Assembly (NCBI GenBank): GCA_963842295.1
Contig: CAWJFY010000007.1
Coordinates: 1-64,000 of the forward strand
DNA: 64,000 bases
Source of the DNA: JAJNBA01 sp963842295
GTDB lineage: Bacteria > Actinomycetota > UBA4738 > HRBIN12
Direction of reading: 5' to 3'
Of this stretch, positions 10,000 to 18,609 are shown in pieces. A program made the translations under genes and the position numbers. How positions within the stretch are numbered: position 1 is the stretch's first letter; the number at the start of each line of letters is the position of its first letter. The notes beneath the pieces were generated by a model. That model saw only the letters and a list, made by a program, of their open reading frames with translations, was not told where the DNA came from and ran no database searches.

Positions 10000-11122
10000 C
10001 CGTCCGGATCGGAAGATGCGGGTGCTGCACCTGATCATCGTCCTCGGCGAGACGAACGGTCAGTACAACGAGCATTGCCTCCCCCTCATGCACGAGCGGG
10101 ACATCTCGATCGTCACCTACTTCGTCCCCAAGCTGACGCCGCCGCCGGAGATCACTCTGTTCGCCGGGGACGGGACGCTTCGAGGATTCTTCCGAGCGCT
10201 GAAGAAGGCCCTGAACGCGGAGGAGTACGACGTCGTGCACGCCCACGCGCCGCAGACGGGCACGCTCTTGGTGCTGGCGGCTGCGGCCTGGCGGCGCTTC
10301 TCGAGGCTTCGCCCTTCGCTCGTCTACACGGTTCAGGACTCGTTCCACGACTACAAGCCGCGCAACCAAGCCATGATGGTGATCGCGCTGGCGACGTTCA
10401 CTCGGGTCGTGTTCTGCAGTCGTTCGGCCTACGAGAGTCTTCCGAGGATCCTCAAGCGCCTGGTGCGCGCCCGGTGGCGCGTGGTCCAGAACGGCGCCGA
10501 TCTCGATCGGGTCGATCGGGCCGTGGCCGCTCGACAGGCCACACGCAACGGCACGGGCTTCACCGTCCTGTCCGTGGGACGTCTCGAGCAGGTGAAGGAT
10601 CCGATCGCGGCACTGAACGCCTTCTCACTCAGTGTGGGTGAGGATGCAGGAAGCCGAGCCGTGTTCGTGGGCGCCGGAGAGCTCTCGGCCACCGTCTCCG
10701 AGCGTGCGGAGGAGTTGGGTCTCCAGGACCGGGTCGTCCTCGCCGGCCTCATCCCTCGGGACGAGGTCTTCGTCCTCTGCGCGGATGCCGATGTCTTCGT
10801 ATCGACGTCGCACGGGGAGGGTCTTCCGGTGGCCGTTCTCGAGGCCATGGCGGCCGGGTGCCCGGTGATCCTCTCGGACATCCCGCCGCACCGTGAGCTC
10901 GCGGAAGGCACGGACTTCATCCCGTTCGTGCCACCCGGAGACGTGGAAGGGTTCGCAGCCGCCATCCGCCGGCTCCACGAGATGTCACCCGAACAGCGCC
11001 GGGAGGTCGGCCGCCGATGCCGGGACCACATGGCCTCTCGTTTCACCTTGCCGATCATGCGCGCCGGCACCGAGGCCGTGTATCGAGAGCTCAGACCCCG
11101 CAGCGTGGCGCGCACACGATGA
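9989..11122 (+). CDS. GT4 family glycosyltransferase
   Basis: A 377-residue GT-B fold glycosyltransferase, family 4. The C-terminal nucleotide-sugar-binding half shows F-T-V-L-S-V-G-R-L-E-Q-V-K-D-P and the E-x7-E motif in S-H-G-E-G-L-P-V-A-V-L-E-A-M-A-A-G-C-P-V. The N-terminal acceptor half has the Y-D-V-V-H-A-H-A-P-Q-T segment usual for the family. It would add a sugar to the lipid-linked repeat unit at the inner face of the membrane. The ATG at 9989 has GAGGAG 7 nt upstream and overlaps the end of the kinase gene, so the longer frame that begins near 9797 is not the true start. It ends in an ATGA overlap with the next gene. Confidence 0.9.
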   Translation: MVDSRPDRKMRVLHLIIVLGETNGQYNEHCLPLMHERDISIVTYFVPKLTPPPEITLFAGDGTLRGFFRALKKALNAEEYDVVHAHAPQTGTLLVLAAAAWRRFSRLRPSLVYTVQDSFHDYKPRNQAMMVIALATFTRVVFCSRSAYESLPRILKRLVRARWRVVQNGADLDRVDRAVAARQATRNGTGFTVLSVGRLEQVKDPIAALNAFSLSVGEDAGSRAVFVGAGELSATVSERAEELGLQDRVVLAGLIPRDEVFVLCADADVFVSTSHGEGLPVAVLEAMAAGCPVILSDIPPHRELAEGTDFIPFVPPGDVEGFAAAIRRLHEMSPEQRREVGRRCRDHMASRFTLPIMRAGTEAVYRELRPRSVARTR

Positions 11123-12579
11123 TCGTCGAATTCATCGGAGCCACCGGGGCCGGCAAGACGACGCTGGCGCGGGCGCTCGTCCGCCGAGCGAGCGCCCAGC
11201 CGGTCCGGATGGCGACGGATCTGCTGACGGACCGACCCGGCCGTCGGTGGATCCGCAACCCGCACGCGATCAACGTTCTGGCCGACGTGACCGCGCTTCC
11301 GTCGTTCGTGCGCGCCCTCGATCGCGATCGAGACTTCCTTCGGTTCGCGTTCGACAGGTTGAAGCGGCACGCTCCATCGACCTTCGCGAAGCTCAACTAC
11401 ATGCGGAACATGGTGCGGAAGCTCGGCATGCACGAGATGACGACGCGAGCAGACCCGGGAACGACGTTCCTCGTCGATGAGGGCACCATCCTCACCGCCT
11501 ATCAGCTCTTCGTCTACAGCGATGCGCCCTTCACACAGCCCGATCTCGAGCGTTTCGGCCGGCTCGTGCCCCTGCCCGACGTGATCGTATCCGTGAAGGC
11601 GCCGATCGATGTCCTGCTGGAACGCGCGATGACCCGGTCGGACCGCCGGCGCGAGCTCGCCCAGAACGATGAGGACGAGGTGCGACGCTGGATCGTCCGA
11701 GCGGCGGACCTGTTCGATGCGCTGGCGGAGATCGGGCCGATCAGGGACCGTCTCGTGAGCGTCGAGATCGCGGACGATGAGCCGGAGAGTCTCGACGCAG
11801 CCATCCTCGAGGTCGAGAGATCGCTCGCACGCGAGGTCGTGCCGTCGATCGAGCGAGCTTCCCCGGGGAGGGCAACGTTGATCGCGTTCGTAGGATCCGA
11901 GGCGACCGGCAAGTCGACGATCCTGAACGAGGTGGAGGGATGGCTCGGTCGGACCCAGCCGGTCCGCCGGATCCACGCCGGCAAGCCTCCGAGCACCCCC
12001 ATCACGTTCGTGCCGCACGTCCTCCTGCCTGCGATCAGGAGGCTGTTCCCGGAGCAACGCACGCTGCGCGTGGAAGAGCGGAACGAAGACGTCGATGGAT
12101 CGACCAGGAAGACCTATCCCCTTCTCTTCGGCGTCCGGTCCGTGATGCTCGCCTACGAGCGTCGGGCCCTCATCTCGCGGGCGGTCCGCGCGGGCAGGGG
12201 CTCGGTCGTCTTGAGCGACCGGTACCCGTCCGACACGAGCGGCGCGCCGGACGGCCCACAGCTCGCCCACCTGCCCATGCCGGCGGGCCGCTTCTCGCTC
12301 CGACGGGTGCTCGCGAGGATGGAGGGTCGCCTCTACCGCGACATCCCCGCCCCGGACCTGGTCTTCCATCTCTCCGCGCCCCTCGAGGTGACGCTTGCCC
12401 GGAACGCCGCGCGAGACAAGCGGGAGCCGGAGGACTACGTGCGGTTCCGTCATGAGCTCAGCACGAGGCTCCGATTCGACGGTGCCCCTGTGTATCCCAT
12501 CGACACCGACAGAACCCTCGAGCTCGTCCTGCAGGAGATCGAAGGAGTGATCGATGACGGCCGCGCGACCACTCGCTGA
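11119..12579 (+). CDS. Tandem double P-loop kinase-like protein
   Basis: A 486-residue protein made of two P-loop domains in one chain. Domain 1 begins at the N terminus with G-A-T-G-A-G-K-T at residues 7-14 and runs to about 235; domain 2 has G-S-E-A-T-G-K-S at residues 259-266. Domain 2 shares S-D-R-Y-P-S-D and the H-A-G-K-P-P-S segment with the kinase half of the protein at 21338-22969, which reads H-M-G-K-P-G-W-S. Both look like thymidylate-kinase-fold phosphotransferases, but the substrate is unknown. The start is ATG in an ATGA overlap with the glycosyltransferase stop. The next gene starts inside its 3' end, so translation is probably coupled. Confidence 0.75.
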   Translation: MIVEFIGATGAGKTTLARALVRRASAQPVRMATDLLTDRPGRRWIRNPHAINVLADVTALPSFVRALDRDRDFLRFAFDRLKRHAPSTFAKLNYMRNMVRKLGMHEMTTRADPGTTFLVDEGTILTAYQLFVYSDAPFTQPDLERFGRLVPLPDVIVSVKAPIDVLLERAMTRSDRRRELAQNDEDEVRRWIVRAADLFDALAEIGPIRDRLVSVEIADDEPESLDAAILEVERSLAREVVPSIERASPGRATLIAFVGSEATGKSTILNEVEGWLGRTQPVRRIHAGKPPSTPITFVPHVLLPAIRRLFPEQRTLRVEERNEDVDGSTRKTYPLLFGVRSVMLAYERRALISRAVRAGRGSVVLSDRYPSDTSGAPDGPQLAHLPMPAGRFSLRRVLARMEGRLYRDIPAPDLVFHLSAPLEVTLARNAARDKREPEDYVRFRHELSTRLRFDGAPVYPIDTDRTLELVLQEIEGVIDDGRATTR

Positions 12580-13474
12580 CGAGGCTCCGATGCTCCCGAA
12601 CTTCGTGATCATCGGCGCCGCCAAGGCGGGCACCACCGCGCTGTATTGGTACCTCGCCGACCACCCACAGGTGTTCATGAGTCCCGTGAAAGAGACGAAC
12701 TACTTCGCCTTCGGGCTCGACGACGACGGCAACCTCCTCTACGGCGATCCGGATCTCCACCGATTCCCGGTCCGGTCCTCCGGCGCCTACGAGGAGCTGT
12801 TCTCCGCCGCGACGGACGCCGTGGCGATCGGCGAAGCTTCGCCGATCTACCTGGAATGTCCGCAGTCGGCGGCTCGGATCCAGGACGTGCTGCCGAACGC
12901 CCGCATCATCTGCGGGCTCCGGGAGCCCGTCGATCGGGCGTACTCGGACTACCTGATGTACCTGCGAGCGCGGGGAAGACGATTGGATCCCGTTCGCGAC
13001 CTGACCGCCTCGGCCGCCTGGGCGAGTCCGGAGTCTCATTGGATGCAGATCAGCCGGTACCACGAGGCGTTGTCGCGATACTTCGATCTCTTCCCTCGCG
13101 AACGGATCCACATCTTCCTGTTCGAAGATTTCAAGGCGGACGCGATCGGAACCGTACGCGACGTCTACCGGGCCGTCGGTGTCGACCCGGGCTTCGCGCC
13201 CGACCTCGACACGCCGCACAACATCGGTGGGATGCCGTCGAGCATGACACTCGAGAAGGTCTTCACCAGCGGGGCGCTCAAGAAGGCGCTCGAGCCATTG
13301 ATCCCGCGGCGGGCGGCGGACATGGCCAGGCGGCTCAGAACGAAGAACCTGAAGAAGGCTCCTCCGCTCCCGGAAGCTCTGAAGGCCGAGCTGGGCCAGC
13401 ACTTCCGCGACGACATCGCCAGGACCTCGGCGCTGATCGGCAGGAGCCTGGACCACTGGCTCCCGTCGGCCTGA
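12554..13474 (+). CDS. Sulfotransferase domain protein 1
   Basis: A 306-residue PAPS-dependent sulfotransferase. The 5'-phosphosulfate loop is G-A-A-K-A-G-T-T-A-L-Y (about residues 21-31). The 3'-phosphate-binding segment is G-L-R-E-P-V-D-R-A-Y-S-D-Y near residue 120. This form resembles heparan-type N/O-sulfotransferases and NodH-like enzymes that sulfate carbohydrate hydroxyl or amino groups. It is cytoplasmic, with no signal peptide. GAAGGAG lies 6 nt before the ATG, and the gene overlaps the tandem kinase by 26 bp. Its position next to glycosyltransferases suggests it acts on the lipid-linked glycan repeat or a precursor. Confidence 0.88.
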   Translation: MTAARPLADEAPMLPNFVIIGAAKAGTTALYWYLADHPQVFMSPVKETNYFAFGLDDDGNLLYGDPDLHRFPVRSSGAYEELFSAATDAVAIGEASPIYLECPQSAARIQDVLPNARIICGLREPVDRAYSDYLMYLRARGRRLDPVRDLTASAAWASPESHWMQISRYHEALSRYFDLFPRERIHIFLFEDFKADAIGTVRDVYRAVGVDPGFAPDLDTPHNIGGMPSSMTLEKVFTSGALKKALEPLIPRRAADMARRLRTKNLKKAPPLPEALKAELGQHFRDDIARTSALIGRSLDHWLPSA

Positions 13475-13483
13475 GCGAAGGTC

Positions 13484-14338
13484 TCAGCGCATCAGCGCTT
13501 GGACGAGCCCGCTGGTCCGCCTTCCCCGGTAGAGACGGATCGTCGGCTTCAACAGCATCCGTTGTTTCAGGCCGTAGAGGGCGAGCTTCCGGCGATCGTA
13601 TCCCTTCTTTCCATCCTCGCGGAACGCGTCGACGGCGCCCGGCAACGTGGGCCCGTACTGACGCTGCAGAGCAGGGTAGACATCCCCCGTGACATGTTCG
13701 TAGACCTCGAGATCGGCCTGGTTCGCCTCGACGATCATCTGACGCGTCCTGGGGTCCGCGAGAAGACGCTTCGCCACGTCAGAGCTCTTGGCGACATTGA
13801 CCGGCGCGTATCGGATGTCGAGATCCGGCGCTCGCAGCGCCCGGAGCAGCACGATCGACTCGTCGAATCGCTCCGTCAGCCCGACGAACATCTCCTTCTT
13901 GCGGATCACCGCGATCGCGTCGTCGGGGTCGGTGGTTCCCCCGATCCGCTGGGTCTGCGCGTCTCGCACCCAGTCCTTCTGGATCCATTCCTCGAAGACG
14001 ACGTTCTGCTTCCTCCGATAGTCGAGCTGGTATTGGAAGCGAGAGGCGCAGAGCGCGACCGGCTCCCGGAGGAAGGTCATGTAGCGGAAGTCCGTGCCCG
14101 GTTCCTCCAGGTCGACGTGGCCGCTGATCCGATGTCCCGCGATGCTCGTCAGGCGCGGGTAGAGCTTGCGGACGCGCTGCAGGTCCGCGGTCGAGAAGGG
14201 CGGGTCCGACCAGGCACCGTGCCACGGCTCGACGTCGCAATGCCGGGCACCGTAGGAGCTGCGCAGGATGTACCGCATCGTCGTTCCCGCGGTCTTGTTG
14301 ATGTGGACGAACACGAGCAACGGCCTCGTCGCGCTCAT
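13484..14338 (-). CDS. Sulfotransferase family 2-like protein
   Basis: A 284-residue protein of the sulfotransferase family 2 type (heparan 2-O/chondroitin-like). The PAPS loop is V-H-I-N-K-T-A-G-T-T-M-R (about residues 10-21). The 3'-phosphate motif is T-F-L-R-E-P-V-A-L-C-A-S-R-F near residue 85. The ATG at 14338 overlaps the TGA of the upstream gene (ATGA), so it is translationally coupled and the longer frame that begins at 14425 is rejected. It is the last gene of the eight-gene minus-strand operon and ends 9 bp from the stop of the plus-strand sulfotransferase. Confidence 0.85.
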   Translation of the reverse strand: MSATRPLLVFVHINKTAGTTMRYILRSSYGARHCDVEPWHGAWSDPPFSTADLQRVRKLYPRLTSIAGHRISGHVDLEEPGTDFRYMTFLREPVALCASRFQYQLDYRRKQNVVFEEWIQKDWVRDAQTQRIGGTTDPDDAIAVIRKKEMFVGLTERFDESIVLLRALRAPDLDIRYAPVNVAKSSDVAKRLLADPRTRQMIVEANQADLEVYEHVTGDVYPALQRQYGPTLPGAVDAFREDGKKGYDRRKLALYGLKQRMLLKPTIRLYRGRRTSGLVQALMR

Positions 14339-15309
14339 GGCCACTCGTATCCCAGCCGATGACTCGTCGTCCCGGCGACGCGGGCGATCGTTCGCAGGCC
14401 CCGGGTGCTGAGCGTCTGCTGCCATGAAAGGTCCTCACGGATCTCCCCCAGAGCCCTGAGCCGCATCGAGTTGCCGATCACGTGCCGCTCCGTTGGCTCG
14501 AGGAGCGCGGAGATCGGGGCCGGCTCGACGCCGATGAAACGGGACACACGATCGAGCGTCGCCTGAGGGTCGTTGCACAGATCCTCGTACCGCAGCCGCA
14601 TCCACGAATCCATCCCGAAGTATCGCCGGATGCGATCGGCCTCGACGTTGTAGTGCCGCCACTGACGGGCAGCTTTCCGAACACCGACTCCCGTGTGCTT
14701 CATGATGCTGGCGACGTTTCCGCGGGGATCTCGGACGAGGTGGATCACCTTGACGTCGAGATGAGGCATCGCCGCGAGGTGCCGAGGTCGCTGGTGATCC
14801 CGGGCCGTGTCGACGAACACGCTCTTCCCCGTCGCTTCCAGCACGGCTCGGGCGAGGCTCCACGAAGAGAGCCTGGCCTCCGAGACCCTCCTTGCGACGG
14901 GGCCGGCCTTGCCGATCACCGCGTCACGCGCCGCGTTCAGCGACGCGTTGCCGAGCGAGCTCACGATGAGCCCATTCAGCGATCGACGGTTGGACACGCG
15001 CACATGGGTGTTCCAGAAGCCCTTCTCGAAGACCGTCACCGGGTGCTTGAGCTCGATCGTTCTTCGGGCGATCCGGCCCCAGAATCCGCAGTCGGTGAAC
15101 CTGGTCCCGCACGAGCACAGGTACGTGGAGAGGTCCACGCGAGCGGTGAGTCCCGTAGCCGCTCCGATCGAGGCGCACGCCGGATGGTTGCCCAGCAGCA
15201 TCCCGAGGAGGGTCGACCCGGTGTAGGGGCTGCCGGGCATGCACACGTAGGGGATGGGCGTCTGTATCCCGGGTGCCGGATCGGACTTGACGTCGACGCG
15301 TTGATCCAC
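14335..15309 (-). CDS. Sulfotransferase domain protein 2
   Basis: A 324-residue sulfotransferase. The PAPS loop is the variant G-S-P-Y-T-G-S-T-L-L-G near residue 27, and the 3'-phosphate motif is H-L-V-R-D-P-R-G-N-V-A-S near residue 188. Two Cys in S-T-Y-L-C-S-C-G-T-R-F-T-D-C-G-F-W may bind metal or form structure; this C-x-C-G-x-R-x-x-x-C-x-F-W pattern recurs in bacterial sulfotransferases of EPS loci. The GTG at 15309 has GGGAGGA 8 nt upstream inside the end of the preceding gene. It is coupled to the following sulfotransferase by ATGA. Confidence 0.85.
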   Translation of the reverse strand: MDQRVDVKSDPAPGIQTPIPYVCMPGSPYTGSTLLGMLLGNHPACASIGAATGLTARVDLSTYLCSCGTRFTDCGFWGRIARRTIELKHPVTVFEKGFWNTHVRVSNRRSLNGLIVSSLGNASLNAARDAVIGKAGPVARRVSEARLSSWSLARAVLEATGKSVFVDTARDHQRPRHLAAMPHLDVKVIHLVRDPRGNVASIMKHTGVGVRKAARQWRHYNVEADRIRRYFGMDSWMRLRYEDLCNDPQATLDRVSRFIGVEPAPISALLEPTERHVIGNSMRLRALGEIREDLSWQQTLSTRGLRTIARVAGTTSHRLGYEWP

Positions 15310-15312
15310 GGC

Positions 15313-16485
15313 TCACGTCCTCCCGCGCCGTTGTTCGATAGCCGGTTCCGCCGGGGCAGGGGCACCTGCCCCGGCAGAACCGACGGTGAGCTCGGACCAC
15401 AGCTCGAGGTTCTGCCGCATCGTGGTCGCGAGATCGAAGGAGCCGCTCCGTGCTCGCGCCGCCTCACCGAGGCGGCGCCTCGAAGACGCGTCGCGCAGGA
15501 GCGGGTCGATCGCGTCCGCCAGAGCCTGCGGATCGTCCGGCGGCACGATCACTCCCGCGTCTCCGAGGGATTCGCTGCCGTTCACGTCGCTGGCAACGAT
15601 CGTGGCGCCGGACGCCATCGCCTCGAGGAGGGCGAGGGAGAGGCCGTCCCACCTCGAGGGTGTGACGACCACATCCGCCGCGCGGTACTCGGGCGCGGTG
15701 TCGTCGACGCCTCCGCGCCACTCGATCCGATCGGACACCCCCAGGGACTCGGCGAGCGCCTCCAGCCCAGCCCGCTCTCCCCCGCCGCTCTCGGCCCCGA
15801 CGAGACGAAGGCGGGCCGCCCGGTCGCGCAGGAGGGCGAGCGCGCCGATCGCAACGTCCTGTCCCTTCTGGTGACTGAGGCGGCCCACACAGACGAGGAG
15901 CGGAACCCCGGAGTCGCGTTCAGCCGCGACCCCGTGGGGCGAGAAGTGGTCACGATCGACCCCGTTGGGGATCAGCTTCACGGGCGCCGCCGCGCCGAGC
16001 GCGACGCGGCCCTCCGACGCCTCTCGCTCGGACACCGCGACGATGACGTCACAACGCCGGGCGAGGAGGCGTTCGATCCATCGGTAGAGCGGCGCCCACC
16101 GCCCGCCGACGAGCCAGGACCAGTAGTGAGCGGTGACCACGACCGCCGGACGGTGACGCCGGCCGATGAAGAGCGCTGCGACGCGCCCCAACACCGCTGC
16201 CTTGGACGAGTGCAGATGGACGACGTCCTTGTCGCGCGCGAGGCGTCGCACGGTCAAGAGATCGAACGCGTCCCGGGGTGCGGGCATCCGGGCCATGTCC
16301 AACGTGTGGTGAGCTGCGCCGGTACCCTCGATCCAGCCTGCCAGCGGCCCTCGGTCGGCCCCCGGGCTCACCACCGTGACGCGGTGGCCGGCCTCCACTG
16401 CGGCCTGGGTCAGCTGCCGGACGTAGATCGCCACGCCGTATGCGACCGGTTGCGAGACGATCAGCACATCCAGGGGTCGGTTCAC
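15313..16485 (-). CDS. GT4 family glycosyltransferase
   Basis: A 390-residue GT-B glycosyltransferase. The N terminus I-V-S-Q-P-V-A-Y-G-V-A-I-Y-V-R-Q-L is the glycine-containing donor/acceptor loop usual for GT4. The C-terminal half has P-L-L-V-C-V-G-R-L-S-H-Q-K-G-Q-D and the E-x7-E region in S-R-W-D-G-L-S-L-A-L-L-E-A-M-A-S-G, where the first Glu is replaced by Asp. The last ~30 residues are Ala/Pro/Gly-rich and look disordered. The start is GTG in a GTGA overlap with the upstream sulfotransferase stop. It is likely a repeat-unit assembly enzyme; donor and linkage are unknown. Confidence 0.9.
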   Translation of the reverse strand: MNRPLDVLIVSQPVAYGVAIYVRQLTQAAVEAGHRVTVVSPGADRGPLAGWIEGTGAAHHTLDMARMPAPRDAFDLLTVRRLARDKDVVHLHSSKAAVLGRVAALFIGRRHRPAVVVTAHYWSWLVGGRWAPLYRWIERLLARRCDVIVAVSEREASEGRVALGAAAPVKLIPNGVDRDHFSPHGVAAERDSGVPLLVCVGRLSHQKGQDVAIGALALLRDRAARLRLVGAESGGGERAGLEALAESLGVSDRIEWRGGVDDTAPEYRAADVVVTPSRWDGLSLALLEAMASGATIVASDVNGSESLGDAGVIVPPDDPQALADAIDPLLRDASSRRRLGEAARARSGSFDLATTMRQNLELWSELTVGSAGAGAPAPAEPAIEQRRGRT

Positions 16486-17369
16486 ACCGACCTCCGAGGC
16501 TCGGGGCTGTTGGGGACCGCGGTCCCCCCCGGCAGCGAGGCTCGATCCCTCCAGGGACTGAGATCGATCCCCCAGGAGCGCTCCAGCTCCTCGAATTCAG
16601 CGGCATACATCTGGCTCAGCTCTCGCTTCAACCCCTTCTCCAGCGGGGGGACTCGACGCCCGCTCGTCAGCAGTCGCCGGAGCCCCAGTCGACCGGCCAC
16701 ATCGACGAGGGACTCGAGGTGATGCCTCCGCAGCCGCCGGCCCGTCTTCACGGCGAAGCTCGAGAGCGAGCGGAACCGTGGGACGGTGCTCGGATTGACG
16801 CGGTCCGTGGCGCCCGGGAACAGCTCCTCGGTGATCCCGAGGAACCCCGCCAGGTCGTGTCGGACCTCGCTGCGCTCCGAGACCGCCTCTTCGAAGACGA
16901 CCGGGAGTATCCGGCTCCTTTCGAAATGACGCAGGTAGCCCTCCAGATACCGGCTGTAGAAGCCCATCTCGAGTGCCCGAGGTCTGGTCGCCACGAACTC
17001 CTCGAAGGAACCGCGGAAGTCGCGACGCTGCATCACGAAGCCGAACTGCGAGTAGGCCCGGTCCACCGGATGCCGCAGCATCACGATCAGCTTCGCCGTC
17101 GGGAGGAGCGTGGAGATCCGCCCGGGACACTCCTCGCAGTAGAGGTATTGGGGCGAGATCTCACCGATCGCCCTGTACTCGCGGGCCTCGTCGGCGGTGC
17201 AGAAGAACTCCTCGTACCACCCCTGACCATGGTCGTGATGGCGATCGAAGTAGCGCACCTCCTTGCGTCGCGAGGGCAGGTACACCTCGGGATGGGCGGC
17301 CAACAGCGTGTGCAGCCATGTCGTGCCGGCGCGAGGCACCCCGATCCCCAGGAACGTCGGAAGCGTCAC
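16482..17369 (-). CDS. Sulfotransferase domain protein 3
   Basis: A 295-residue PAPS-dependent sulfotransferase. The PAPS loop is G-I-G-V-P-R-A-G-T-T-W-L near residues 8-19 and the 3'-phosphate motif is V-M-L-R-H-P-V-D-R-A-Y-S-Q-F near residue 97. The P-R-A-G-T-T-W-L form and R-K-E-V-R-Y-F-D are typical of the group containing heparan 3-O-like and bacterial carbohydrate sulfotransferases. The GTG start overlaps the upstream ligase stop (GTGA) and its stop overlaps the next start, so it is tightly embedded in the operon. It is the third of four sulfotransferases in 5 kb. Confidence 0.88.
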   Translation of the reverse strand: MTLPTFLGIGVPRAGTTWLHTLLAAHPEVYLPSRRKEVRYFDRHHDHGQGWYEEFFCTADEAREYRAIGEISPQYLYCEECPGRISTLLPTAKLIVMLRHPVDRAYSQFGFVMQRRDFRGSFEEFVATRPRALEMGFYSRYLEGYLRHFERSRILPVVFEEAVSERSEVRHDLAGFLGITEELFPGATDRVNPSTVPRFRSLSSFAVKTGRRLRRHHLESLVDVAGRLGLRRLLTSGRRVPPLEKGLKRELSQMYAAEFEELERSWGIDLSPWRDRASLPGGTAVPNSPEPRRSV

Positions 17370-18607
17370 CGGCCGCCACCCTCAGACGGTGCGGCGTCCG
17401 AAACCCATTCCCCGTTCACGAGGACGGGGTCGGAGATGTCGATGAGATCGTCGGATCGCGAGCGGACGCGCTCGAACCCGGCCGACGCCGCTGCGACGAC
17501 GAACGTCATGAAGAGCCAGGTCGTCTTCCTGTGCTCCCATGTGAGGGTGGACGCTCCGATCGCCCAGACCAACAGCACGGTCAACCAGAAGTTCCGGTCC
17601 CACCTCGGGAGCCGTCGAGCCTGACCGACCACGATCCAGAGGATGGTCGCGAACAGCACGAACCCGATGAGGCCGAGCTCCACGAGCACCGACAGGTAGG
17701 AGTTATGAGCGACCTTGCTCAGGGTGTTGACGGTTCGGTACTGGTCCACCCCGACGCCGAGCATCGGATCGTCCATGAAGGCGACGAAACCCTGTTCCCA
17801 CTGAGCGATCCGACCGTTCAGGTCGCCCTCGGTCACCTCCGTCGCCGTCGTGCCCAGGCGCTGGAACGACGTAAGCGGCTGCACGATCGGAAGGAGGACG
17901 AAGAGAGCGACGGCGAGGAGCACCACGACGGCGAGCCGCGTGAAGAGTCGCAGTCGGGTGAGGGTCGCGAGGCCGTACAGCAGGCCCACGGCTGCTCCGA
18001 CGGAGGCCGTTCTCGTGCCGGACAGCGCGATGCCGAGGAACGCGGCGGGGATGTAGCAGTAGTTGAGGAGACGGAAGATCCTCGGCGTCTCCGTCGAGGC
18101 CGCCAGGTAGCACGCGATCGGGATGCCGAGGGCGACGATGAATCCGTAGCCGTCGGGATTGGTGTCCCCGAGGCTGTACCGATCCATATTCGTATAGAAG
18201 GCCTTGGCGCCGAGGTAGTTGAGCACCGCTCCGAAGACGGCCGCGTACGCACCCAGGACGTACGCCTGCAGACCTGCCAGCAACTTCGCCTCCGTCCGGT
18301 AGAGATCCCAGAGGATGTAGACGAGTAGGAGGGTCTGGAGCCACAGGAGCACCGCGCCCAAGCTTTCCCCCGGGTCCGCGCTCCAGAAGGTGGTGAGCGT
18401 GATCCAGCCCACGAACACCGCGAGCGCGAACAGGTAGGGGACCGGTTCCCGCATCCGGCCCGTGAGCACGATGGTCATGAGCCAGCAGGCACCGACCACG
18501 AGTCCCACCACCGTCGCCGCGCTCCCGATACGCGGCAGGTGGAAGGCGCCCTCCCAGGGGATGGTGAAGATGAGGACGAGGGTGAGCCAGTACACGACCC
18601 TGCGCAT
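17366..18607 (-). CDS. O-antigen ligase/polymerase family membrane protein
   Basis: A 413-residue integral membrane protein with about ten to twelve hydrophobic segments. The Wzy_C/O-antigen-ligase signature is visible: a periplasmic loop with G-V-G-V-D-Q-Y-R and then V-A-H-N-S-Y-L-S-V-L-V-E-L-G-L-I-G, in which the His is the conserved catalytic residue of the family. It would polymerise repeat units or attach the finished glycan to its acceptor at the outer face of the membrane. The ATG at 18607 lies 2 nt after the TAG of the upstream glycosyltransferase; the longer frame starting at 18934 overlaps that gene and is rejected. Confidence 0.87.
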   Translation of the reverse strand: MRRVVYWLTLVLIFTIPWEGAFHLPRIGSAATVVGLVVGACWLMTIVLTGRMREPVPYLFALAVFVGWITLTTFWSADPGESLGAVLLWLQTLLLVYILWDLYRTEAKLLAGLQAYVLGAYAAVFGAVLNYLGAKAFYTNMDRYSLGDTNPDGYGFIVALGIPIACYLAASTETPRIFRLLNYCYIPAAFLGIALSGTRTASVGAAVGLLYGLATLTRLRLFTRLAVVVLLAVALFVLLPIVQPLTSFQRLGTTATEVTEGDLNGRIAQWEQGFVAFMDDPMLGVGVDQYRTVNTLSKVAHNSYLSVLVELGLIGFVLFATILWIVVGQARRLPRWDRNFWLTVLLVWAIGASTLTWEHRKTTWLFMTFVVAAASAGFERVRSRSDDLIDISDPVLVNGEWVSDAAPSEGGGR

Positions 18608-18609
18608 CG

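Noticed and set aside
10429..12678. A 749-codon minus-strand open frame
   Set aside because: It is antisense to the glycosyltransferase and tandem kinase genes, which carry intact family motifs.
14482..16722. A 746-codon plus-strand open frame across the minus-strand EPS genes
   Set aside because: It runs antisense to two or more well-supported genes and has no recognisable motif.
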